Source of the DNA: Anaeromassilibacillus senegalensis
GTDB lineage: Bacteria > Bacillota > Clostridia > Oscillospirales > Acutalibacteraceae
DNA length: 64,000 nucleotides
Assembly: GCF_001261775.1 (NCBI RefSeq)
Contig: NZ_LN868538.1
Coordinates: forward strand, 1,136,312 to 1,200,311
Direction: 5' to 3'
The notes beneath the pieces were generated by a model that saw only the letters and a list, made by a program, of their open reading frames with translations, did not search any database and was not told the DNA's origin. Below are positions 33,742-43,400 of this stretch, piece after piece; within the stretch, counting starts at the first letter, position 1, and each line of letters begins with the position of its first letter. A program made the translations under genes and the position numbers.

Positions 33742-34005
33742 TTATTTACGGATGCCAAGCTTCGCAATGATGGAACGATAGCGCTCAATGTCCACCTTCA
33801 TCAGGTAATTGAGCAGGCTTCTTCTCTGGCCAACCATCTTGAGCAGGCCGCGGCGGGAGTGATGGTCCTTCTTGTGCACCTTGAGGTGCTCGGTCAGGTC
33901 GTTGATGCGCTTGGTCAGCACCGCGATCTGCACTTCCGGAGAACCGGTGTCGCCTTCATGTGTGGCATACTGCTCGATAATTGCGGTTTTTTCTTCTTTC
34001 AGCAT
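33742..34005 (-). CDS. rpsO: 30S ribosomal protein S15
   Basis: 87 residues, standard length and sequence: [60 protein letters not shown] and [16 protein letters not shown]. It binds the central domain of 16S rRNA early in 30S assembly. The ATG at 34005 has AAAGGTGG upstream; the longer frame to 34131 is not credible. Followed by pnp, as in most bacteria. Confidence 0.97.
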   Translation of the reverse strand: MLKEEKTAIIEQYATHEGDTGSPEVQIAVLTKRINDLTEHLKVHKKDHHSRRGLLKMVGQRRSLLNYLMKVDIERYRSIIAKLGIRK

Positions 34006-34196
34006 TTGCTTTTCCACCTTTTCAAAAAATTCGGGGGCTTGCCCCTTTTTTGAGATACGCCCATACTCACAGTAGCAGGCCGGTGAGTCCCCGTGACGGG
34101 GTTGCCCCTGCAACCGGGAATAGGGTACCATACCAAATGATTATATCATGCGGAATTTCATTTGTAAAGTTCCTTTTCCCGCGTGAACTGGAATTT

Positions 34197-35117
34197 TCAG
34201 GAATTCTGTTTTGCCAGATACGCGCGCATCATGCGCTCCGCCGTCCCGCCGTCCCGCAGAATGTTCTCCTGCAGCTCCTCCACCCCGCTGAACTTGACTT
34301 CCGGGCGGATAAAGCCGATGAGCTCCACCTGGATATTTTCGCCGTAGAGGTCCTCGCCGTGGTACTCCGGAATCCACGTTTCGGAGAGCGGGGCGTCCGC
34401 GCCGACCGTCGGCTTGACGCCCACGTTCGTCACGCCGTAATAGTCGCCGTCGTTCAGGCGGACCAAAGAGGCATACACACCGAAGCGCGGCAGGACGAAC
34501 TCCGGGGTGAAGACCTGATTGATCGTCGGGGTGCCCAGCGTGCGGCCCAGCTGCCGCCCGCGCACCACCTCAAAGTCAAAGCCGAACGGACGGCCCAGCA
34601 GCCGGTTGGCCCGCTCGATGTCTCCCTTTTCCACCAAAGCGCGGATGCGCGTGGAACTGACCGGTTCGCCCGCGAGTTCCACCGCAGGCACTACCTCGCA
34701 GTCGATCCCGCGCGGCGCGCAGAGCGCTTTCAGCGTCTCCGCCGTGCCCGCGCCCCGGTAGCCGAAGGTAAAGTTGAACCCGCAGCAGATTTTCTCCGCG
34801 TGGCAGACCCCGACCAGCACCTCGTCCACAAACTGCTCCGGGCTGAGGTTCCGGATCGCGGAAAAACGCAGCGAATACACCTGCTCCACGCCGAGCGAAT
34901 CGAACAGCCGCAGCTTTTGCCGCTTGGTCGCGAGCTGCCCACCGGACTTGCCGCCCAGTTCGCCGAGCGGATCGGCAAACGTCAGCACGGACGGCGTCAG
35001 GCCGGGACCACATGCCGCGGTGATTACTTTTTGATGCCCCAGGTGCAGGCCGTCAAAGCAGCCCAATGCGACCGCCGCGCGCGGTGCGCCCGGGGTTAAG
35101 TCGTGATATACTTTCAT
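34197..35117 (-). CDS. ribF: Bifunctional riboflavin kinase / FAD synthetase
   Basis: 306 residues. The N-terminal FAD synthetase domain has the nucleotidyltransferase motif ALGCFDGLHLGHQKVI and SSTRIRALVEKGDIERA; the C-terminal flavokinase domain has GRTLGTPTINQVF (the usual PTxN with an A-to-T/P shift), FGVYASLVRL, GVTNVGVKPTVG and FIRPEVKFSGVEEL. It converts riboflavin to FMN and FAD. It sits between truB and rpsO, the standard place, but a type-2 repeat separates it from the truB tail. Confidence 0.95.
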   Translation of the reverse strand: MKVYHDLTPGAPRAAVALGCFDGLHLGHQKVITAACGPGLTPSVLTFADPLGELGGKSGGQLATKRQKLRLFDSLGVEQVYSLRFSAIRNLSPEQFVDEVLVGVCHAEKICCGFNFTFGYRGAGTAETLKALCAPRGIDCEVVPAVELAGEPVSSTRIRALVEKGDIERANRLLGRPFGFDFEVVRGRQLGRTLGTPTINQVFTPEFVLPRFGVYASLVRLNDGDYYGVTNVGVKPTVGADAPLSETWIPEYHGEDLYGENIQVELIGFIRPEVKFSGVEELQENILRDGGTAERMMRAYLAKQNS

Positions 35118-35179
35118 AGATTATCCTTTGCTATATCCATGGGGCAATCCTGTAACGGCCCCGAAATTTTGTCCGGCAG

Positions 35180-35384
35180 CACTATGCCTCATAAACAACC
35201 ATATCACTCGTTCCCACTCGCTCTTCTCAGGAACAAGAGTTCCGCTCCTTGCGAGGAGCGGCCAAAGGCCCTGCCTTTGGAAACCGCCGCTTTTCTGAAA
35301 AGCGGAAAAACGCTTTTTAGTCATTCCCTGTCAGGTAAAAATGATCCTCGCCGTAGGCGCGTCCCGACCAGAGGTCCGTGTTTC
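35180..35384. repeat. Type-2 dispersed repeat, short copy, abutting the truB stop
   Basis: GCTCCTtgcgAGGAGC, CCGCTTTTctgAAAAGCGG and the terminal module TCATTCCCTGTCAGGTAAAA / TGATCCTCGCCGTAGGCGCG / CCCGACCAGAGGTCCG lie between ribF and the truB remnant. The repeat ends at the truB stop codon. Confidence 0.82.
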
Positions 35385-35580
35385 TCAAAACAATTTCAAT
35401 ACCTTTAGTTCGTTTGTCTCTGTGTCCGCCCGTCCCAGGCCGAGAAAGCCGCCCTCCTGCGTGCAGACGCGGAACACCGCGCCGTCCGCCGGTTCCTTCC
35501 GGGCCAACGCCGTACGGCCCAGGTCCAGCCCGCCGCCGTTTCCAAACCGGCGGGCCGTCTCTTTTTCACCACTAAAATGG
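35385..35580 (-). pseudogene. truB: truB 3' fragment (tRNA pseudouridine-55 synthase, C-terminal end only)
   Basis: Read on the minus strand in the frame that stops at 35385, the translation contains KETARRFGNGGGLDLGRTAL, ARKEPADGAVFRVCTQEGGF and LGLGRADTETNELKVLKLF. This is the C-terminal RNA-binding extension of TruB. The catalytic domain with its essential aspartate is absent. Upstream of about 35580 the sequence turns into A-runs and C-runs and then into nrnA in another frame, so ~240 codons of truB are missing. It is either a real deletion or an assembly join. Confidence 0.75.
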
Positions 35581-35639
35581 GATAAAAAAAAGGCGCAACA
35601 CCCCCCACCCCCCCCCCCCTCTTCTCCACCCTTGCTTTT

Positions 35640-36385
35640 TTGCCCTCCACCTGGCGCGGAATCGCCGCAAGGCCCTCCAGGTCGTCCTCGTTCGCCTTGC
35701 TGGAAGCGACCATATCGCGCAGGATGTACGCGACGGCGCAGCGGTCGTCGTGATAGAACTGGATGGAATCCAGCACCATGCGCTCCATCTCCAGGCGGGC
35801 GCGGGTCTTGGTGTCGAACATGCGGCGGTTGATGTCCGCCGCGTCGATGCCGGTTTCCATCATGCAGGCCGCCACGCGGTAGGTACGCGGCGTGGCGTTC
35901 GGATATTTAAAACAGCCGGTATCGGTCGTGATGCCGGTGTAAATCGCCTCCGCGATCTCTTTTGTGATCTTCGCGCCCAGCTTGGTGATCAGCGCATAGA
36001 TGATCTCCGTCGTCGAAGCGGCGGCGCTGTCCACAAAGGTCCGCTCCGAGAAAGGCCGGTTGGACGCGTGGTGGTCGATGCACAGGTCCACTCTGCCCTC
36101 ATATTCCTCCTTCAGCGCGTCGCCCAGCAGGTCAATGTCCGCCACATCGACCGCGACCACGGTCTTCGGTGTAAAGTCCTGCTTTTGCACGCCGCGGAAC
36201 ATAGAGGCGTATTTTTCACTGATTTCATGGCGGCAGCGCGTCATGACGCGCTTTCCCATGCTCTGCAGCGCCATGCACAGGGCTGCCGCGGAGCCGAAGG
36301 TATCCCCATCCGGGAACTGGTGGCTTAATAGCACGATGTCGTCCGATTCGCGGAGGAATTCCGCCGCGTCGTCCAGCGTGATCAT
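35640..36385 (-). pseudogene. nrnA: nrnA / DHH-DHHA1 phosphoesterase, 3' end lost
   Basis: The first ~245 residues are a normal bifunctional oligoribonuclease/PAP phosphatase: LLSHQFPDGDTFGSAAAL, VVAVDVADIDLLGD, CIDHHASNRPFSERTFVD (the DHH motif) and AIYTGITTDTGCFKYPNATP. It degrades nano-RNAs and pAp. After AAIPRQVEG the frame enters low-complexity DNA (A-, C- and G-runs at about 35585-35640). The DHHA1 domain with its GGGH motif is missing, and the ORF reads through to 35405 out of the truB frame. It lies in the standard position after rbfA. Confidence 0.85.
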
Positions 36386-36555
36386 CGTTGTATCCTCCTC
36401 TTTCCGCGCCGGGGCTTGTCCCGGCGGTTCCGGTTATTGCATGTAAAAACCCCGGGCGGGGACGCGCATGGGACGCCGCCGCGTTCCATGCGGGAGTGTC
36501 ACTCCCGTCCGGGGCCGCATTGAGCGCCCCCGCGCGTCCCCGCCCGAGGCCTTGG

Positions 36556-36927
36556 TCATTCGTCTGGTTCTGTCCGCGCCTCTTCCTTCGTCTCCAGATC
36601 GTTGAGCAATTTGGAGATGTTGGCGCTGTATTCGATGGAGTCCGTCGCTCGGAACTGCAGTTCCGGCACATGCCGCAGACGGAGCCGGTTTCCCAGTTCC
36701 CGGCGGACAAAGCCGGAGGCCGATTTCAAACCGGCGACCGCTTCTTTGGCGCGGTCCAGCCCTTCCATCGCGCTGACAAAAACTGTACAGTACGAGAGGT
36801 CGCTGGTGACGTCCACACGCACGATGCTGATCAGCCCCTGTACGCGCGGGTCCTTCAGCTCCCGGAAGATCGCGGTCAGTTCCCGGCGGATGTCCTCCGA
36901 GGTCCGTCCCATTCTATGGCTTGGCAT
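36556..36927 (-). CDS. rbfA: 30S ribosome-binding factor A
   Basis: 123 residues. Family features: MPSHRMGRTSEDIRRELTAI, LKDPRVQGLISIVRVDVTSD, YCTVFVSAMEGLDRAKEAVA, FVRRELGNRLRLRHVPELQF and DSIEYSANISKLLNDLE. It binds immature 30S subunits and helps process 16S rRNA. Two ATGs lie close together; the one at 36927 is seven bases from GGAGGTG and is preferred. The expected neighbours infB and nrnA flank it, though both are damaged. Confidence 0.95.
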   Translation of the reverse strand: MPSHRMGRTSEDIRRELTAIFRELKDPRVQGLISIVRVDVTSDLSYCTVFVSAMEGLDRAKEAVAGLKSASGFVRRELGNRLRLRHVPELQFRATDSIEYSANISKLLNDLETKEEARTEPDE

Positions 36928-36987
36928 ATCCATTCACCTCCGCGCCGGGCATTGCCCGGCTGATGGACGGCCGGGAAACGTTCCCGG

Positions 36988-38526
36988 TCAGTCCTCCTTG
37001 TATTCTTCCATAATGAAGGCTTCCAATACGTCGCCTTCCTTGACGTCGCTGAATTTTTCGAGCGTGATGCCGCAGTCGTAACCTTCCGCGACCTCCTTGG
37101 CGTCGTCCTTGAAGCGTTTGAGGGAAGCCATTTTGTCCTCCGCGATCACGATGCCGTCGCGCACCACGCGGATTTCCGCGCTGCGGGTGATCTTGCCGCT
37201 GGTGACGTGGCCGCCGACAACCATGCCGACGTTGGTGATCTTATAGACCTGGCGGCATTCCGCACGGCCCAGCAGGACTTCGCGGAATTTCGGCGCAAGC
37301 ATGCCCTTCATCGCGGACTCCATCTCCTCGATGCAGTCGTAAATGATGCGGTACAGGCGCATATCGACGCCGCTGCGCTTCGCGTTGTCCTCCGCGAGCG
37401 GTTCCGGACGGACGTTAAAGCCGACGATAATCGCATTGGAGGCGTTCGCCAGCATGACGTCGGACTCGTTGATCGCGCCCACGCCGCCGTGGATGACCTT
37501 GACGCGCACTTCCTCGTTGGAGAGCTTCTCCAGCGACTGGCGGACCGCCTCAACGGAGCCCTGCACATCGGCCTTGACGATGATTTGCAGTTCCTTCATC
37601 TCGCCCTGCTGCATCTGGTCGAAGAGGTTATCCAGCGTGACCTTCGTCTGCGAATTGAACATCTCTTCCTTCTGCTGGGTGCGGCGCTGTTCGACCAGTT
37701 CCCTGGCCAGGCGCTCATCGGAAACAGCGTTCATGATGTCGCCGCCCGCCGGCACGTCGTCCAGGCCGGTGATCTCCACCGGGACGGACGGGCCCGCCGC
37801 CTCAATGCGGCGGCCGTTTTCGTCGGTCATGGCGCGCACGTCGCGAGAAACCGCTTTGATCTCAACGGTGCCGTCGTAGATTTCCGGCACCTCCGTTTCA
37901 AACAAACGCTTGACCAGGTCCGGATGCGTACGGCTGATCATGGCGCGGGGGCCTTTTTCCGTCTCGCGCACGTCCGCCACATAGACCTTGATATGGTCGC
38001 CCTCTTTCAGTTCCTCGTTGCCAACCTGCTCGTTTTTCGGCAGGACGGCCTCGGCCTTGCCGATTTTCAGCGTGGCGGCGCCGGTGCGGGGGTCGATGCG
38101 TTCCACCAGCGCGGAGACCAGTTCCTGATGTTTGCTCTGGAATTCCTGCATCATCTGGCCGCGCTCGCCGTCGCGGATGCCCTGGCGGATGATGTTGCGG
38201 GCCGTCTGCGCCGCAATGCGTCCGAATTCCTTGGTATTGAGCGGAACGTTGACGATGCTGTCCACCGCTGCGGCGGGATCGATTTCACGGGCCTTTTCCA
38301 GCAGGATTTCCCTGCCGGGGTCTGTCAGCTCTTCCACCACGGTTTTACGCAGGAATACTTCAAATGCGCCTTTACCCGGCTCCATATTGATAATCGTATC
38401 CTCGTTGCCGTAGCTGTTCTTGCATGCGGTTACGATGGCCTTTTTGATCCGGTCCACCATAAAGTCGACCGGGATGCCGCGTTCCCGTTCCAGCAGGCCT
38501 AACGCTTCAAAAACTTCGCTGTTCAT
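36988..38526 (-). CDS. In-frame chimera: NusA N-terminus joined to IF-2 C-terminus
   Basis: 512 residues in one open frame. Residues 1-228 are NusA: N-terminal domain MNSEVFEALGLLERERGIPV and the S1 region (LVSALVERIDPRTGAATLKI; VYVADVRETEKGPRAMISRT; DLVKRLFETEVPEIYDGTVE). At about residue 229 (near 37842) it changes to IF-2 from the end of domain II onward (VRAMTDENGRRIEAAGPSVP; EITGLDDVPAGGD; IIVKADVQGSVEAVRQSLEK; VIHGGVGAINESDVMLANAS; MKGMLAPKFREVLLGRAECR). Missing are the NusA KH domains, YlxR, the L7Ae-like protein and the IF-2 G domain. Both parents are essential, so this is either an assembly deletion or a second, degenerate locus. Confidence 0.88.
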   Translation of the reverse strand: MNSEVFEALGLLERERGIPVDFMVDRIKKAIVTACKNSYGNEDTIINMEPGKGAFEVFLRKTVVEELTDPGREILLEKAREIDPAAAVDSIVNVPLNTKEFGRIAAQTARNIIRQGIRDGERGQMMQEFQSKHQELVSALVERIDPRTGAATLKIGKAEAVLPKNEQVGNEELKEGDHIKVYVADVRETEKGPRAMISRTHPDLVKRLFETEVPEIYDGTVEIKAVSRDVRAMTDENGRRIEAAGPSVPVEITGLDDVPAGGDIMNAVSDERLARELVEQRRTQQKEEMFNSQTKVTLDNLFDQMQQGEMKELQIIVKADVQGSVEAVRQSLEKLSNEEVRVKVIHGGVGAINESDVMLANASNAIIVGFNVRPEPLAEDNAKRSGVDMRLYRIIYDCIEEMESAMKGMLAPKFREVLLGRAECRQVYKITNVGMVVGGHVTSGKITRSAEIRVVRDGIVIAEDKMASLKRFKDDAKEVAEGYDCGITLEKFSDVKEGDVLEAFIMEEYKED

Positions 38527-39020
38527 TCCTCAATACCTCCAAAATCGTCTTCCGCAAGGCGGACGCTGGACGCGTCCTTGCGCGGAATCGCACGTTCTTC
38601 TCCCTCAGCCGTCCGCAGAAGCATCGTGCTGTCTTTGTAATCCGCCAAAATGGCGGTCAGCTCCCGTTTGCCGTCCTCACCCGGACGGATCAGCTTGACA
38701 TGCACGGCGGCGCCCAGATAGGCGGCAAAGTGCTCGTCGCGCGTGAGATCCCGGTCGATGCCGGGCGAGCAGACCTCCAGGCAGTACGCCTGCTCGATCG
38801 GGTCCAGCTCATCCAGGGGGCCGTTGATGGCGCGGCTCATCGCCTCGCAGTCCTCAATGCCGATGCCCTCCGGCTTATCGATGAATATGCGCAGGAACCA
38901 GTCCGCCCCTTCTTTGACAAACCGGACGTCCCAGACCATCAGGCCCAGGTCCCGGGCGATGGGTTCCGCAAGCTGCCGCACCAGGGCAACCGTGTTGCCG
39001 CCTTTCTTTTTTGCTGCCAA
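38523..39020 (-). CDS. rimP: Ribosome maturation factor RimP
   Basis: 165 residues with the RimP signatures LAEPIARDLGLMVWDVRFVK, FLRIFIDKPEGIGIEDCEAM, LDPIEQAYCLEVCSPGIDRD and the C-terminal Sm-like domain (VHVKLIRPGEDGKRELTAIL). It assists 30S assembly. I chose the TTG at 39020 (MAAKKKGGNTVALV) because GAGGTG lies six bases upstream; the in-frame GTG and ATG further up would place that site inside the gene. It overlaps the nusA start by four bases (ATGA), the normal order. Confidence 0.93.
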   Translation of the reverse strand: MAAKKKGGNTVALVRQLAEPIARDLGLMVWDVRFVKEGADWFLRIFIDKPEGIGIEDCEAMSRAINGPLDELDPIEQAYCLEVCSPGIDRDLTRDEHFAAYLGAAVHVKLIRPGEDGKRELTAILADYKDSTMLLRTAEGEERAIPRKDASSVRLAEDDFGGIEE

Positions 39021-39118
39021 TGATTTCACCTCATAATGCAAACAAAAGAGTGGGTTGCCCCACTCTTTCATCCTTCATAATATTACTTTTGTTATTGTAC
39101 CACACCTCTCCCCAAAAT

Positions 39119-39215
39119 GCAAGACTTCCAGTCGGGGCGGCGCGGGCGAAAGTTTGCCCAAACACAGTACCACGGATGTCCGCGACGGAAAGAACCCGCT
39201 CCCGAGACTTTCTTG
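39119..39215. repeat. Type-1 dispersed repeat fragment in the rimP-GNAT gap
   Basis: GACTTCCAGTCGGGGCGGCG, ACACAGTACCACGGATGTCC and GACGGAAAGAACCCGCTCCC match 45905-46060 and 53575-53660. The rest of 39021-39535 is AT-rich, with no gene seen. Confidence 0.7.
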
Positions 39216-39535
39216 TTTACGCGGACAGCATAATTCCCGCGCAGGGAGCGAAGGATTAATAAAAAACAGTAGATATTCGGCGGTTACAAAATCTTTTTTC
39301 CCGCCGGAGCGGCCTGTGAAATCAGCATTTCTGCTATGTGAAAAGCCGTCCTGCTAAGGGTAAAACGGCGCCCGGGCGAGTAAACAGGATTATGAACCAT
39401 AACATGAAGCAATGAAACGAAATGAGCTGTTTGACATTTCCATGCGCTCTCATTAAAATGAAAAATACTGGTTATGGGTTTGTACGCCTTATACGGACAA
39501 AGAGTATTTAAATTTTACGAAAGCGGTAATTATGA

Positions 39536-40093
39536 ATGGCAGAACTATTTCATACATTTCCACACCTTGAAAATGACCATATTATAATCAGGAAAATGGC
39601 TGAAGGTGACGTGGATGACCTTATAGAAATTACGCATAATCCTAATGTCTATCAACACATACCTCCATTCCTGTATCGAAAAAGCAGGGGAAACTTGCTG
39701 GCTGCAATCAGAAATCTCGGCGGGAGAGATTTCGATAAAAAGAAACTGATTATCGCAGGCATTTATCTCTGCGAGGAACCTGATAAGCTCATTGGACTTG
39801 CAGAAATGTTTGATTATAAAAAAAGAATGAACCAAATAACGATTGGCTATCGTATAAACGAATCGTATTGGCACAGAGGGATTGCAACCGATACAGTAAA
39901 GCTTATGGTGGAATATCTTAGTAATGAAATGGGTATTCAGACGCTGAAGGCATTTGTTATGCCTGAAAATATATTTTCTGAAAAAGCACTGATAAAAAAC
40001 GGTTTTATAAAAGAGTCCGATTCTGTTCAGGAGAAAAATTGGGGCGGTAAAGAAACCGTAGATTTGAATGTATTTACCTATGCAGTTCAATAA
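39536..40093 (+). CDS. GNAT-family N-acetyltransferase (RimJ/RimL-like)
   Basis: 185 residues. Acetyltransferase_3-type features: ENDHIIIRKMAEGDVDDLIE at the start, LIIAGIYLCEEPDKLIGLAE, the acetyl-CoA loop region ITIGYRINESYWHRGIATDT, and LKAFVMPENIFSEKALIKNG. It would transfer an acetyl group from acetyl-CoA to an amine, perhaps a protein N-terminus or antibiotic. The gene is clearly richer in A/T than its neighbours (many AAA, GAA, ATA codons) and stands alone, which suggests acquisition by transfer. No strong ribosome site is visible (GGTAATTATGA), so the start is less sure. Confidence 0.83.
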   Translation: MAELFHTFPHLENDHIIIRKMAEGDVDDLIEITHNPNVYQHIPPFLYRKSRGNLLAAIRNLGGRDFDKKKLIIAGIYLCEEPDKLIGLAEMFDYKKRMNQITIGYRINESYWHRGIATDTVKLMVEYLSNEMGIQTLKAFVMPENIFSEKALIKNGFIKESDSVQEKNWGGKETVDLNVFTYAVQ

Positions 40094-40356
40094 ATTTTTG
40101 TTTTTGATGAGATTATGAGCATTTTACGCAGGATGCCTTCTTGATATAAGATGTATTTCCTCTTTAGCCGTTCTTATACGAAACAACTTTCCATCTTATG
40201 ACGGCTAATTTAGCCATACAGGCAATAAACATAGTATAACCCGCTTTTTCATCTTTTATAAAGAGGGGCTTTTCGCAAAAGCCTTTTTCCACGCAACTGC
40301 GCAAATTTTACCTGCTGCCCATTGAAATGCACGGCAGACCGCCATCTTCACATAAC

Positions 40357-40402
40357 GGGGCGCGGCATTGACATTCGTCTCTGCCGCGCCCCGCGTTTTT
40401 TT
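40357..40402 (+). terminator. Rho-independent terminator; gap 40094-40437
   Basis: GGGGCGCGGCA/TGCCGCGCCCC with a 14-base loop, then GCGTTTTTTTA. It may end transcription of the acetyltransferase and also protect the convergent surface-protein gene. The rest of the gap is AT-rich and empty. Confidence 0.8.
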
Positions 40403-40437
40403 AATAACTATGGTCCAGCCTTTTTAAAGCGCAATTT

Positions 40438-43400
40438 TTATCCGATCGTCACGACGCATTGCTTCTGCGGCGCGCCGTCGCCCACTGCCATATAAACGCC
40501 GGTGCTCTCGCCCGCTTTGCCGATGGCGTAGACCGTATAATAATAATCGCTGCCGGCCTGTTTGACAAACTGCGTTTTGAGCACGCTTCCGTTGCCAACG
40601 GTGAAGCGCGGAACGATGCCGTTTGCCGCGGTAATTTTAAAGCAATAGCTGCTGCCGCGCTGCAGCGTGAAGTCCTTGGTGGTATCGCAGCGGACGGCGG
40701 CGGGGGCAAGTACGCTCTGTGCGGCGGACACTACCGCGTAGCCTTCTTTGCCGTAGGTATTCCGCGCGGGCATCCGGCTCGTCTGCTTTTTGCCCTTGGG
40801 CGCCGACGGCTCCGGCGTTGTGCCGGGGTCCTTCACCAGCAGAATGCGGGCGTTCCGCATCTGGGTGCAGGCACTCTGCACATCCTCCTGCGTGGCGTTC
40901 GGGTTCTCATAGACTGTGCGTGCCAGCCGCAGGGCCGCGCGGTACATGGCGGCGCTCGACGCGGTGTAGCCGCTCAACTCAAACTGTTCGCCCTCCGTGA
41001 GCAATTTTTCCAGCAGCGCCTTGTCGGGCTTTACGCGCAGCGCCATCATGGTCTCCAACAGTCGTGCCGCCATCGCGTCTGTTTCACTCTGGGTGGCGTC
41101 CTTGTTTTCCAAAAGGAGCTTTGCGTCGTCCAGCGCTTTCAGGAACTCCGCCTGTCCCTCCGGAACGTACTGCTCTTCCAGATCCGGGACCAGCTTTTCC
41201 GCCGCCGCGACCAGATTGCGCAGCGTGGAGGCGTCCGCCGTATAGGCCAGCTTGCGCATTGCGTACGAAAGGACATTATAGGCGCTGTCGAGTTCCGCGT
41301 CCGTCGCGTCCGGATCCTCCAGAATGGTCTGTGCCACGGTCAGCGCCGCGCGGAACACGCTCCAGCTCGGCGCGGTATAGTTTTCCTCTTTCAGAAGAAG
41401 GGCGGCTTTGACGAGCGCGTCCAGCTCCGGATGCGTAGGCGTTTCCGCCGGTTTCAGTTCGGCAATCGCCCGCGCCAGCTCTTTCAATGCGGTCTGGACG
41501 TTTTCTTCTGTTACGTCCTCGTTCGCCATCACACGGTTCGCCGCCGCCAGCGCGGTTTGCAGACCGGCCCAACTCTCCGCTGTGTAGGTGGACGGATTGA
41601 GTTCCATTGTGCCCGCAATCATCTCCGCCAACGGGGTTTTATCTCCCTTGGGGACGAGCACTGCCATGGCCTCGGACAATGCTGCTCTGGCGCTGTTGAC
41701 TTCCGCCTGCGTCGCCTCTCCGTTCGCAAGAACGATTTCTGCCGCATCCAGCGCGCGGAGGAATTCCGCCTTGCCGGTGGAAGTATACCGGTCGATGATG
41801 GTTCTGACCGCCGCCGCTTCTTCGATTGTCTTCTGCAATTCCGCGGTATTGGCGCGGATTTTCAGGTTTTCCAACGCGCTATACAATGCATCGTATGCGC
41901 CGGTGACCTGTTCCTGTGTGGCATTGGGATTTTCATAGACAAGCTTCGCCTCGTCCCAGACCTTGACCATCTCTGCCCAGGTTGCGGGGGTGAAGTCCTT
42001 CTCATCCGCCACGCCGCAGAGCTCAAACAGTTCTTCCAGTCCGGATTTGTCCACCGGGGCGGACAGTGTTACCGTAATGGTGACGGCGGAGGCTGGCATT
42101 GTGAACGTATAAGCTTCGCCCGCGGTGACCTCCGCCACGTCCACGGACGCGCCGCTCGCGTCTGTGACCGCGATGCTCTGAAAGCGCTTGCCCGCCTCAA
42201 CGTCCGCGATGCGCACGGTGACGGTCTCGCCCGCCGCCGCAATTTGCTTGTCCGCTGTAACCGCGGCAGTGCCTCCAACAACGGATGCAACGGTGACATC
42301 ATACGTATCCGGCTGCGGCTCCTCGTACGTCTCATACAAGCGGAATTCCGCCGCGCTGGCGAACCCGGCCAAACCCGCGTGGATCTCAAACCGGATATAG
42401 CTGCCCGCTGTCGGCTCGAACTCCAGCCACTTTACGGTCGCGTCGCCGGCAAGCGTGTAATCGCCCACCTTGACAGCGCTTTCCGCGTCCGCGCCGACAT
42501 AGACCGACAGGCTGGTGATGATGCCGTTCGTCTGGCTGTCCTGGCGCGGCACATACTGCGCCTTGTGCAGCACATGCGAACTCTTGAGTGTGGCCTCCAC
42601 GGTCACGGGGTACTGGTTGACCTCGTCCCATTTGCTGTGCCACTTGGTATCATTGTTGTTGTCAAACGCATTTTCAATGTCGGTGTTGTTGTTCGGCTGC
42701 GTGGAGCTGGCCGCGACGGAGACGATTTCCGTCTTGCTGAGCGGCACGGACGCGTCGTACAGGCGGAATTCCGAGGCGCTGGCCCATCCACCGACGCCCT
42801 GTGTGATCTCAAATTTCACATAATCCGCTTCGACCGCGTCAAAGTTCATGATTTTGGTGGTTTTGTCGTTCACGAGCGTATAGTCGCCCACCTTGACGGC
42901 GGATGCGGCGTCCGCGCCCGCGTAGATCGCCATCTGCTGGATGGTTCCATTGTCCGTCTCGTCCTGGCGCGGAACATACTGCACCTCGTTGATGGTGTGC
43001 GTTTCGTTAAAGAGGATTTCCACAATATAGGGATAGCTGTCCGGCTCGCTGATCTTCGTGTGCCAGCGGGTATCGTTGTCGCCGTCGAACGCGTTCGCAA
43101 TCGCCACCTGGTCGCGGTCGACCGAATTGGCGGAGACCGTGAAGGCGGAACTGGGAATCGGGTCCGTGCGCGGCGGGCGGGCGACGATCACATTGATATG
43201 TACCGGCTGGCTGTAGCCGGGCACCTTGCCGGTGATCGGATAAGTGCCGTAGGCGTTGATATTCACGGGGCTGCTGTCCCAGAAAACGGTCACGGGATAG
43301 GTGCCGCCGTCCTCCATCGTCGCGGTCAGCTGGTTCGGCAATTGCAGGAAGAAGAGCACGTCACCCTTTTCCACGCTGACGTCGCCGGGCTGTGTAACCG

